DNA of 5,502 bases from Methanocalculus sp. MSAO_Arc2 (GTDB taxonomy: Archaea; Halobacteriota; Methanomicrobia; Methanomicrobiales; Methanocorpusculaceae), in contig QZAC01000101.1 in the NCBI GenBank assembly GCA_003838065.1, positions 1 to 5,502 on the forward strand, in the 5' to 3' direction. Below, piece after piece: positions 1 to 4,655 of the stretch. A model generated the notes under the pieces. That model was not told the origin of the DNA and searched no databases. It saw only the letters and a list, made by a program, of their open reading frames with translations. The position numbers and the translations under genes are program-made. Position 1 is the stretch's first letter. Each line of letters begins with the position of its first letter.

Positions 1-92
1 GATATTCCAAGTTCTTTGGCGACTCTTCTCTTTGATCCATAGAGGTTATAGAGTTCTACTATGCGCTGTATATCGCTCATTGATTTCACCAT
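1..92 (-). CDS. istA: IS21-type transposase (IstA-like), N-terminal 30 codons only
   Basis: The 5' end of a gene that continues past the left edge of the window. ATG is at 92-90, and the visible protein starts MVKSMSDIQRIVELYNLYG and then SKRRVAKELGI. The pattern 'helix, G-S-K-R-x-V-A-x-E-L-G-I' matches the N-terminal helix-turn-helix of IS21-family IstA transposases, which bind the element's ends and carry out DDE strand transfer with the IstB ATPase. No catalytic residues are visible because only the DNA-binding start lies in the window. The start is well supported by GGGAGGGG five bases upstream. A GTG directly follows the ATG and is less likely as the start. An unrelated HTH resolvase or regulator cannot be excluded from 30 residues, but the IS21-like end in front argues for IstA. 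Confidence 0.6.
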   Translation of the reverse strand, partial: MVKSMSDIQRIVELYNLYGSKRRVAKELGI

Positions 93-97
93 TAGTT

Positions 98-105
98 CCC
101 CTCCC
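98..105 (-). promoter_or_regulatory. Strong Shine-Dalgarno of the transposase gene
   Basis: The minus strand reads GGGAGGGG followed by the spacer AACTA and then ATG. This is a clear ribosome-binding site at good spacing. It decides the start of the transposase frame and contrasts with the exporter and initiator genes, which have none. Confidence 0.6.
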
Positions 106-198
106 GATCCAATAATGGAGCAGAGGGGATGATAGGGAGGATCAATTTATGATGAGCGTTTTTACGAAAAGTGGATCAGTTTTAGATGGGCGAATACA

Positions 199-415
199 GG
201 AGAAGAACCGGATACCTGAATCTGGTGCTTCCTGGAGCGTAGTATTCTCGTTCAATAGTCTGTGCGATAGTGTGCGGATACGATGAACTCAGGAATTCTG
301 AGAGAGAATGTCCGCGTTCAATCTCTTGAATTCTTCCTTCTTTTGCCGAGAACTTAATGCTGGAGTCTATGAGCCAGTCGTACGCTGAGTATATTAACCT
401 GACTGAAAACCCCTC
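199..415 (-). pseudogene. Start-less gene relic interrupted by the IS21-type element
   Basis: On the minus strand one frame is open for 78 codons, from just after a TAA (418-416) to a TAA (184-182) that lies inside the inferred IS end. The host-derived part is about 72 codons. It contains the segments YSAYDWLIDSSIKFSAKEG, RIQEIERGHSLSEFLSSSY and EREYYAPGSTRFRYPVLLL, which look like genuine protein: an amphipathic start, a charged middle and an aromatic 'YYAPGSTRFRYPVLLL' end. There is no ATG, GTG or TTG to start it, and it runs out at the IS boundary, so it is probably dead. The 'YY.PG..R.RYPVLLL' stretch recalls the N-terminal segment of IS4/IS5-like DDE transposases, which would make this a nested element, but that is impression only. 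Confidence 0.4.
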
Positions 416-422
416 TTAGGGG
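410..422. terminator. Short GC hairpin flanked by A-tracts, terminator-like on the minus strand
   Basis: CCCCT-CTT-AGGGG forms a perfect 5-bp stem with a 3-base loop. On the plus strand it is preceded by GAAAA and followed by CGCAAAAAA. A minus-strand transcript would therefore read TTTTTTGCG, hairpin, TTTT. That could end a transcript entering from the right, or mark the end of the relic element beside it, since the relic frame begins inside the hairpin. The stem is short, and archaeal termination relies mainly on T-tracts, so the function is uncertain. Confidence 0.3.
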
Positions 423-850
423 CGCAAAAAAGTTGGGAAATCCTGGAAAACCGAGGAAAATAACGAATAGTTTGACTGGATCTTTCAGAGGCGCGCAGAA
501 TGCCGGAAAAATGGGGAGGTTTTATAAGTCAGATCGGTGGTTTGATGGGCTCGGTTTCAATCTCAAGTGTTCCATCTTAAATTCTAATAGTTTTAGACTT
601 TTTAGTATGATAAGGTATCGAATAGGCCGGAGTCTAAAAATGATTCAGCATTTCGATCATGGTTTAATAATCCTTATTTTGCACATCGCAATCCATTTAT
701 TCAACAAGTCAGATAGACCGGTGAGCAGCAGAGTGCATAAAGAATTCTCCCTGAAATATCCCCCTGGTTGTTATAAAGCCATAATTTCATTTTTATAAGA
801 ATCTAATGACAATATTACCGTATTTTCATTACTTTTCCTACAACCCATTC
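423..850. other. Intergenic region without a supported gene
   Basis: About 430 bases of AT-rich DNA between the relic and the exporter's stop codon. The longest open frame on the plus strand (433-798) has no ribosome-binding site, a composition unlike the real genes here, and no recognisable domain. A TATA-like TTTTATAAG (520-528, plus) has only an 11-codon ORF behind it. A minus-strand TTTATAAC (about 777-770) likewise leads nowhere. Two G/A-rich stretches (434-465 and 501-519) contain GGAAAA and GGGGAGG runs. I see no hairpin with a T-tract that would clearly terminate the exporter transcript. Confidence 0.5.
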
Positions 851-2716
851 TCACCCGCTCCTCTCATACAACTCCCAATACCTCCCCCTTCTCTCCATCA
901 ACTGTTCGTGGGAGCCGCTTTCCATAACCCTCCCCCGGCTCATCACATAGATCGTGTCGGCCCGCCGGATCGTCGAGAGCCGGTGGGCAACGATGAAGGT
1001 CGTCACGGTACGAGAGATCTGGTTGATGGACTCCTGGACGATCGCCTCAGACTCGTTGTCCAGGTTGCTTGTCGCCTCATCCAGCACCAGGATCTCCGGC
1101 TCGCGGACGAGCGCTCTGGCGATTGCGATCCGCTGCTTCTCACCGCCGGAGAGCTTCAGCCCCTGGTCACCGACGATCGAGTCGTAGCCGTCGCGGAGGG
1201 AGGTGATGAAGGCATGGATGTTGGCACGCTCGGCAGCGGCGATGATCTGATCATCGGTGTAGTCGCCGCCAAAAGCGATGTTCTCGCGGACAGATGCATT
1301 ATAGATGAAGGTGTCCTGGCTCACGTACCCGACTTTGGCAAGGAACGTCGCGATATCATACTCACGGAGATCGATTCCGTTGATCGTGATCCTGCCTTCG
1401 GTGACATCATAGTACCGGAGGAGGAGAGAGACGATCGTCGACTTCCCCGATCCCGAGTGGCCGACGAGTGCGGTGACCTTGTTTTTGTGGAAGGTGAGTT
1501 TTACGTCTTTGATCAGGTCCTGGCCTTCATAGTACTGGAACCCGACGTCCTCAAAGACAATGTCAGAGGTGAGCTTCTCGAAGGGAACAGTGCCGTTCTG
1601 GATGGTGTTGTAGCGGGTGTCGCTTAAGAACTCATGGACCCGCTCAAGGTTTGGATAGGTGTCCATAACGTGCATATTGAGGTTGCTGATACATGTAAGA
1701 CGTGGCAGGAGTTTTAACGCAGAGAAGGCGAATGTCCCGATGAGAGGGACGACATACATGAACTGGTCAGTGTGGATGTAATAGAGTACGATGACAACCC
1801 CTGCAATGGCGCTGAAGAAGATCATCTGGAGCAGTGCAGCGGGAAGCGCTTCGGTGAACCGATACCGCACGAATTTGTCCCAGTAGAGTTTCAGTGCTTT
1901 TGTATACTGTTTCTTCCAGTAGTTATCGGCATGAACGGACCGTATCTGCCGGAGGCCGGAGATATATTGTGTAATGACCGTATTTTCAGATGAGATCGAG
2001 GACATCTGAACCTTCCCGATCACGTATGCCACGCGGTTCCCGACCACACGCACAACAGCAATAAACCCGATCCCCCCGACAAGGAGGACTGCCATGGCAG
2101 TCGGGCTCATGAAGAAGAGGGTGATGAGGATGGTTAGGATGACAACAACATCTGAAAATATCTTTGTGGAATTTTGGAGAAATGCATAGATCTTCTGGGG
2201 GCTGGTGACAACGTTATACAGCACATCCCCCTGCCTATTATCGACGAAATACCGGTAATCGCTCTCTTTCAATTTATCAAAGATGTTACTCTTCGTCTTC
2301 ACGATGACGGCTTTTGTGAAGACAAGCGAAATGAGCTTGTAGGTGATGGTAACAAGAAACGTCAGGAAGACAAATCCGATAAACAACAGACAGAAGGTCA
2401 CGATCTCAGGCAGGGTACTATAACTCCGCACAACAGTGTAGAGCGGCTCAAGGAGCGGGATCCCGGCTTCCTGAATATTAAATGAGGCATTCAGGATCGG
2501 ATACAAAAGCACGATCTGGAAGGTCTCCATCAGCCCAAGGAGCATCGAGAAGAGAAGGAGGGCCAGGAGGTGTTTCTTCAGGCCGCGAGAGTAGAACCCG
2601 AGTATCGTTGTAACTCGCCTGACCCGCTTTACTGATCTCTTCAGTCGGGCCAGGATTCCATTTGTGAAACGGCTGGTATAGCCGCCCTGATATACAGTCT
2701 CCGGACTCATTGGCAC
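851..2716 (-). CDS. ABC exporter, fused permease and ATPase (MsbA/PglK-like flippase family)
   Basis: A 621-residue half-transporter that would work as a homodimer in the cytoplasmic membrane, using ATP to export or flip a hydrophobic substrate. After a basic N-terminal tail (about residues 15-48, rich in Arg/Lys) there are six likely membrane helices, near 49-74, 103-127, 187-205, 208-227, 296-315 and 318-336. The ATPase domain follows and is complete: Walker A GHSGSGKST (419-427), Q-loop Gln467, signature LSGGE (522-526), Walker B ILVLDEAT (542-549), D-loop SNLD (550-553), and H-loop His578. No catalytic residue is missing. The segment around 152-174 (DYRYFVDNRQGDVLYNVV) resembles the coupling region of lipid-oligosaccharide exporters such as PglK and MsbA. 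The substrate is inferred, because no sugar gene is adjacent. The first codon is GTG at 2716-2714. ATG at 2710-2708 is an equally good start and overlaps the stop of a short leader ORF. There is no clear Shine-Dalgarno. Confidence 0.93.
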   Translation of the reverse strand: MPMSPETVYQGGYTSRFTNGILARLKRSVKRVRRVTTILGFYSRGLKKHLLALLLFSMLLGLMETFQIVLLYPILNASFNIQEAGIPLLEPLYTVVRSYSTLPEIVTFCLLFIGFVFLTFLVTITYKLISLVFTKAVIVKTKSNIFDKLKESDYRYFVDNRQGDVLYNVVTSPQKIYAFLQNSTKIFSDVVVILTILITLFFMSPTAMAVLLVGGIGFIAVVRVVGNRVAYVIGKVQMSSISSENTVITQYISGLRQIRSVHADNYWKKQYTKALKLYWDKFVRYRFTEALPAALLQMIFFSAIAGVVIVLYYIHTDQFMYVVPLIGTFAFSALKLLPRLTCISNLNMHVMDTYPNLERVHEFLSDTRYNTIQNGTVPFEKLTSDIVFEDVGFQYYEGQDLIKDVKLTFHKNKVTALVGHSGSGKSTIVSLLLRYYDVTEGRITINGIDLREYDIATFLAKVGYVSQDTFIYNASVRENIAFGGDYTDDQIIAAAERANIHAFITSLRDGYDSIVGDQGLKLSGGEKQRIAIARALVREPEILVLDEATSNLDNESEAIVQESINQISRTVTTFIVAHRLSTIRRADTIYVMSRGRVMESGSHEQLMERRGRYWELYERSG

Positions 2717-2751
2717 CCGGTTGTATGGTCTGGTTGTGTAACTCTCTTCAT
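2707..2751 (-). CDS. Possible 14-codon leader ORF coupled to the ABC exporter
   Basis: The minus-strand frame ATG (2751-2749) encodes MKRVTQPDHTTGCQ and stops at TGA (2709-2707). Its stop overlaps the exporter's ATG (2710-2708) in the form ATGA, a classic arrangement for translational coupling. The exporter lacks a Shine-Dalgarno, so reinitiation from a leader would explain how it is translated and would favour ATG 2710 over GTG 2716. The peptide is too short to recognise, and an ATGA overlap can arise by chance. Confidence 0.22.
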   Translation of the reverse strand: MKRVTQPDHTTGCQ

Positions 2752-2791
2752 TGTCTCTTAGTCTAATTAATTGATGATAGTTATTCCCCCA

Positions 2792-2799
2792 TACTTAAA
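2792..2799 (-). promoter_or_regulatory. Possible TATA box for the ABC exporter
   Basis: The minus strand reads TTTAAGTA, the nearest TATA-like element upstream of the exporter. With the usual archaeal spacing, transcription would start near 2769. That leaves a leader of roughly 50 bases containing the 14-codon ORF. An alternative AT-rich element, AATTAATTA (2772-2764), lies closer. No BRE is obvious. Confidence 0.28.
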
Positions 2800-2802
2800 C
2801 CT

Positions 2803-3015
2803 TCATCGATCTATAGTGTCGATTGATGGCGTTCGCCCTTCTTTAGTTCTTACCTTCGCCTGCAATAGACTGTAATAACCTACATCTAACTGACAGACCG
2901 ATCTCAGAGGCAGAGGTGGAGATGGAGAGGGATCAGTTTGTGTATCAGCACTAATGAGATGCTCATCTGTATGAGATTCTCCTCTGTCTTGATAGAGTAT
3001 TGACTCAATCACCAT
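2803..3015 (-). CDS. Unrecognised 70-residue protein, possibly leaderless
   Basis: ATG at 3015-3013 opens a 70-codon frame beginning MVIESILYQDRGESHTDEHL, with a Ser/Pro-rich middle (DPSPSPPLPL) and a basic tail. I recognise no family, membrane segment or metal site. The main support is positional: the minus strand has TATTTATA (3047-3040) centred about 28 bases before the ATG, the spacing expected for a leaderless archaeal transcript. The start overlaps the end of the preceding minus-strand ORF by 11 bases, and the stop lies about 85 bases before the exporter. Low-complexity Pro/Ser content and the lack of any homologue I can name keep confidence low. Confidence 0.25.
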   Translation of the reverse strand: MVIESILYQDRGESHTDEHLISADTQTDPSPSPPLPLRSVCQLDVGYYSLLQAKVRTKEGRTPSIDTIDR

Positions 3016-3322
3016 GGAAAAAATGAATAAGATCCGGGCTATAAATACTCTGAAAAACCTGATTGGTCCGGGGATTGCAGAGCATTCTGACCTCATGTGC
3101 GCCGTTGTGCCGATTGTACTGATGTTGCCGATCCGCATATGGCAGATCAGTATACAGCAGATCTTCGAGGAATCCAATCGAATAAATCTCAGCTGGATAA
3201 TTCTCAGTCATATAGTCTTCAGCCCGGATAATTTTCAGCCCCCGATCACGCCATCCCGGGGATCGCTTGCGATCAACTCCTCGATCCCGGGCCAATGCCT
3301 GTACAAAAGAGCCCTGATCCAT
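3005..3322 (-). CDS. Unrecognised ORF of about 105 residues
   Basis: The open minus-strand frame can start at ATG 3322-3320 (MDQGSFVQALARDRG) or at TTG 3358-3356, and stops at 3005. The central part has the mixed acidic, aromatic and aliphatic make-up of a folded protein (for example GLKIIRAEDYMTENYPAEIY). The codon choices, with many GAT, CTG, CGG and ATC, resemble those of the exporter and initiator genes. The N-terminal third is basic. No motif, signal peptide or membrane helix is visible, and there is no Shine-Dalgarno at either start. The opposite strand is also open over the same span (3014-3370), so strand and reality are uncertain. It may be a decayed gene rather than a live one. Confidence 0.25.
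   Translation of the reverse strand: MDQGSFVQALARDRGVDRKRSPGWRDRGLKIIRAEDYMTENYPAEIYSIGFLEDLLYTDLPYADRQHQYNRHNGAHEVRMLCNPRTNQVFQSIYSPDLIHFFHGD
3040..3047 (-). promoter_or_regulatory. TATA box candidate for the 70-residue ORF
   Basis: TATTTATA on the minus strand, centred about 28 bases upstream of the ATG at 3015. The reverse reading TATAAATA on the plus strand has no ATG at suitable spacing, so the minus orientation is preferred. Confidence 0.33.
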
Positions 3323-3570
3323 CTGGAGAGGATCCGTTGTGCCGGGCAAAAGAGGCAATCCGATTATTGATGATACCTATGGGATCTGCACACTTAAGCT
3401 TCTGATGCCTCGTCTATGCCAGATACCGGAACACCGGATCGCCTGATGACAGGCTTCTGGGTGCCAGCTCTTGCTATGCGCGTCCATTCGGCTATGACCG
3501 TCCATCGTGCTGGGCCCTCCACCCATCTGCACCTCTCCACCCGGCTCAGGGAGATCCGGGAATCCCCGCT

Positions 3571-3774
3571 TCAGCCTCTCGAGGACAGAAAGTCTCCTTC
3601 TGTATCTGGCGATTCTGCCTGCTCACTCCCACTGTTGCACAATCCGACTCTCGTTAGAGAAAAATCCTCCTGTGCCATGGAAAGAGCCTGCACCACGGTT
3701 TCGAGTTCGGACTCGGCTTTTTGGAGAACACGCTGGATGAGAGTATACGGAACCTCTACCATATCTGAGTCCAT
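3571..3774 (-). CDS. Unrecognised 67-residue helical protein
   Basis: ATG at 3774-3772 starts a frame beginning MDSDMVEVPYTLIQRVLQK. The segment at about residues 10-40 (YTLIQRVLQKAESELETVV and onward) is a strongly amphipathic helix with coiled-coil-like spacing. It is followed by a Ser/Glu/Asp-rich tail with no structure that I can see. A second possible start, ATG 3762-3760 (Met5), forms ATGGTAG with the stop of the upstream frame. The upstream coding-like fragment ends inside this gene's first codons, as in translationally coupled pairs. The weak GGAAATGAT before the ATG may serve as a ribosome-binding site. The protein is small and acidic, with no metal site or catalytic motif. It could be a partner or regulator protein of a mobile element, but nothing in the sequence shows this. 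Confidence 0.33.
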   Translation of the reverse strand: MDSDMVEVPYTLIQRVLQKAESELETVVQALSMAQEDFSLTRVGLCNSGSEQAESPDTEGDFLSSRG

Positions 3775-3980
3775 ATCATTTCCAGAGCCACAAATCTCCC
3801 CATGGGCACCCGATTCCCGGAGAAATATTCGGTGAGGAGGCGGGAGACGACTGCATAGGCGTTCCCGTCGGTCCGCCGATAGGCTGAAAGGTGTTGAGAG
3901 AGGACTGGGTGGGGGCTGAATATTGCCCGAAACCGTGTATCTGATGACCCTGTGTCTGATAACTGCGTGTGATGATACGC
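3756..3980 (-). pseudogene. Start-less coding-like fragment upstream of the 67-residue ORF
   Basis: One minus-strand frame is open for 74 codons between a TGA and the TAG at 3758-3756. Its second half looks like real protein: SAYRRTDGNAYAVVSRLLTE, then YFSGNRVPMGRFVALEMI. The 'DGNAYAVVSRLL' stretch recalls the 'DGNAFAIxGRV' segment found in small accessory proteins of many mobile elements. That likeness is from memory and weak. The only in-frame starts are GTG and ATG near the very end, so the gene has lost its beginning or the frame is fortuitous. It ends overlapping the next ORF by 19 bases. Confidence 0.25.
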
Positions 3981-4127
3981 TCATTCAGAAATAATCAGAT
4001 TGTGTGCCGCATACCCCATTATGCAGTGGATGCAGTTGCATGCCGCGAGTGTTTTTCATGCGACAGGGCATACCCGTTTGTCACACCCGATCGCCGCACA
4101 CGCTATTGGATTTGTTCCAGGAGTTGA
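3972..4127 (+). CDS. Small cysteine-containing protein, 51 residues, possible metal-binding knuckle
   Basis: ATG at 3972 (or GTG at 3969) opens a 51-codon frame on the plus strand, closed upstream by TAA at 3960. The protein starts MIRSFRNNQIVCRIPHYAVD and contains ACRECFSCDRAYPFVTP followed by a Trp/Cys end (YWIC). Cysteines fall at 12, 24, 27, 30 and 48. CxxCxxC followed 17 residues later by a further Cys is the layout of a zinc-ribbon-like knuckle, but the second half lacks its partner Cys, so the fold may be incomplete or the gene truncated by the TGA at 4125. There is no Shine-Dalgarno or convincing TATA box. Three imperfect copies of a GTGT-CTGAT element run up to and across the start. 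The family is unknown. Confidence 0.33.
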   Translation: MIRSFRNNQIVCRIPHYAVDAVACRECFSCDRAYPFVTPDRRTRYWICSRS

Positions 4128-4140
4128 TGATACCGGGTGA

Positions 4141-4293
4141 AATTGTGCCAGTTGCGCGAGCTGCGCGGGGTGTTCGAATTGTGCCCGGGCAGGAGATGTT
4201 CTTTCAGGGGATGTCCATCCAGGTGGGTGTTTACATGAGATTTTTGCATTGCCAGGATTTAGCACTACAAGGCTCTTCTGCGTAATCGTGTAG
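4141..4293 (+). pseudogene. Start-less frame encoding Cys-Ala-Ser triplets (cysteine-rich peptide relic)
   Basis: The plus-strand frame after TGA (4138-4140) is open for 50 codons to TAG (4291-4293). It begins NCASCASCAGCSNCARAGD, with cysteine at every third residue, and ends LFCVIV. The first two triplets are TGT GCC AGT and TGC GCG AGC: the same amino acids with all three third bases different. That pattern favours selection on the protein over a simple DNA repeat. No start codon exists in frame, so it is either the remnant of a cysteine-rich protein, the downstream part of a frameshifted gene, or translated from an unusual start. The 51-codon cysteine ORF lies just upstream in another frame, and the two could be pieces of one gene. 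Confidence 0.27.
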
Positions 4294-4310
4294 AATGAAC
4301 AGTCCTTTTC

Positions 4311-4370
4311 TCATCTGTTCTCATCTGTTCTCATCTTCTCTCATCTGTTCTCATCTGTTCTCATCTTTTT
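4311..4370 (+). repeat. Six tandem 10-bp repeats (TCATCTGTTC type)
   Basis: Six units in exact 10-bp register: TCATCTGTTC, the same again, TCATCTTCTC, TCATCTGTTC twice, then TCATCTTTTT. Units 1-3 and 4-6 also form a 30-bp higher-order repeat. The 10-bp period places each copy on about the same face of the helix. The strand is strongly pyrimidine-rich. It lies about 285 bases upstream of the orc/cdc6 start and can be read as part of an origin or as a slippage-prone low-complexity tract. Confidence 0.9.
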
Positions 4371-4392
4371 CTCATGCTGTGTTGAGTTCCCC

Positions 4393-4443
4393 GCTCCCAT
4401 GGTATGTCCCTGCTCCCATGGTATGCTCCCATGCCATGGTATG
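4393..4443 (+). repeat. Three iteron-like direct repeats with CCATGGTATG core
   Basis: CCATGGTATG occurs at 4397-4406, 4416-4425 and 4434-4443, so the starts are 19 and 18 bp apart. Copies 1 and 2 share the longer GCTCCCATGGTATG (4393-4406, 4412-4425). Copies 2 and 3 share CCATGGTATGCTC. Each core contains the palindrome CCATGG, which would suit a dimeric protein. A run of C (4447-4452) follows. Spacing close to two helical turns and nearness to the initiator gene suggest protein-binding iterons, although the sequence does not match the archaeal origin recognition box as I know it. Confidence 0.85.
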
Positions 4444-4621
4444 CTCGCCCCCCATTATATCTGTGCAATCCTCTCCGTTAGTGTTTGTAAAAGGTATTCT
4501 AATACAGCTGGTGTATCTAACGCCATTTTGAGATTATTTATCAGAAATTCGAACATATTACAGCTCGTTTATTCTCTCCCATCCTGCCTCACAAAAAAAC
4601 ACTTTCGCACTGCTCTGCTCG

Positions 4622-4631
4622 CCTCTTAATA
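4622..4631 (+). promoter_or_regulatory. Possible promoter element of the orc/cdc6 gene
   Basis: CTCTTAATAG has its AT core about 26 bases before the ATG at 4654. That is the spacing that would place transcription start at or near the start codon, and it fits the lack of a Shine-Dalgarno. The match to the archaeal TATA consensus is poor. TTATTTATC (about 4534-4542) is a better TATA match but would give a leader of about 90 bases. Confidence 0.25.
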
Positions 4632-4645
4632 GCTGCACCTCGAAT

Positions 4646-4655
4646 ATGTATACAT
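4646..4655. promoter_or_regulatory. Perfect 10-bp palindrome overlapping the orc/cdc6 start codon
   Basis: ATGTATACAT reads the same on both strands and includes the first two bases of the ATG at 4654. If the transcript is leaderless, a protein bound here would sit on the transcription start, so it could be an operator used by the initiator itself or another dimeric regulator. Ten-base palindromes also occur by chance in AT-rich DNA. Confidence 0.3.

Larger units (their letters stand above)
1..198 (-). mobile_element. IS21-family insertion sequence, transposase-proximal end (partial)
   Basis: The start of a transposase gene reads out of the window on the minus strand. The DNA in front of it resembles the end of an IS21-family element. 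On the minus strand CTGATCCACTTTTCG (179-165) is followed by a second TGATCC (144-139). As I recall, IS21-type ends carry repeated subterminal motifs of this kind. The outer tip is placed at TGT (198-196 on the minus strand), because IS21 ends normally begin with TG. The boundary is inferred, since the other end and the target-site duplication lie outside the window. It appears to have landed inside an older gene relic to its right. Confidence 0.5.
4311..4653. other. Candidate replication origin or initiator autoregulatory region
   Basis: This gene-free stretch directly precedes an orc1/cdc6-type gene, the usual position of archaeal origins. It contains, in order, six phased 10-bp repeats, three CCATGG-centred iterons, a C-run, and an AT-rich segment (about 4486-4575) that could serve as an unwinding element. 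I did not find a clear origin recognition box (TTCCA/TGGAAA core with a G-string). The region may therefore belong to a divergent auxiliary initiator, to a plasmid-type or integrated-element origin, or only to control of the gene. Confidence 0.33.

Noticed and set aside
433..798. 121-codon plus-strand ORF in the left intergenic region
   Set aside because: No ribosome-binding site, AT-driven composition, no recognisable motif; treated as chance.
423..850. tRNA, rRNA or other known RNA gene
   Set aside because: No cloverleaf T-loop consensus (GGTTCRANYCC) or ribosomal signature was noticed here or elsewhere in the window on reading both strands.
806..1627. Long plus-strand ORF of 273 codons antisense to the exporter
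   Set aside because: It lies opposite the ATPase domain, whose motifs are perfect on the minus strand; the plus product is a shadow rich in Asp/Arg/Val with no domain.
3014..3370. 118-codon plus-strand ORF (MEKMNKIRAINTLKN...)
   Set aside because: Opposite the 3005-3322 minus ORF, without Shine-Dalgarno or well-placed TATA box. It cannot be excluded, but the minus strand fits the neighbouring arrangement better.
3416..3835. 139-codon plus-strand ORF
   Set aside because: Ser/Pro/Arg/Thr-rich shadow of the better-looking minus-strand helical ORF; no start signal.
3775..3984. Extending the 67-residue minus ORF upstream to ATG 3984 (137 codons)
   Set aside because: The extension is Ser/Pro/Arg-rich and overlaps a more protein-like alternative frame (DGNAYAVVSRLL); the internal start at 3774 is preferred.
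4138..4140. TGA read through as selenocysteine to join frames before the Cys triplets
   Set aside because: The upstream part of that frame (GFVPGVDDTG) does not look coding, no SECIS-like hairpin was seen, and selenoproteins are not expected in this archaeal group.
4311..4443. CRISPR array
   Set aside because: Units are 10 bp and contiguous, or about 10 bp with 8-9 bp gaps; there are no 24-40 bp repeats with unique spacers and no cas genes.
4295..4531. 78-codon plus ORF across the tandem repeats
   Set aside because: The protein is just the 10-bp repeat translated (LICSHLFSS...); no evidence of a gene.
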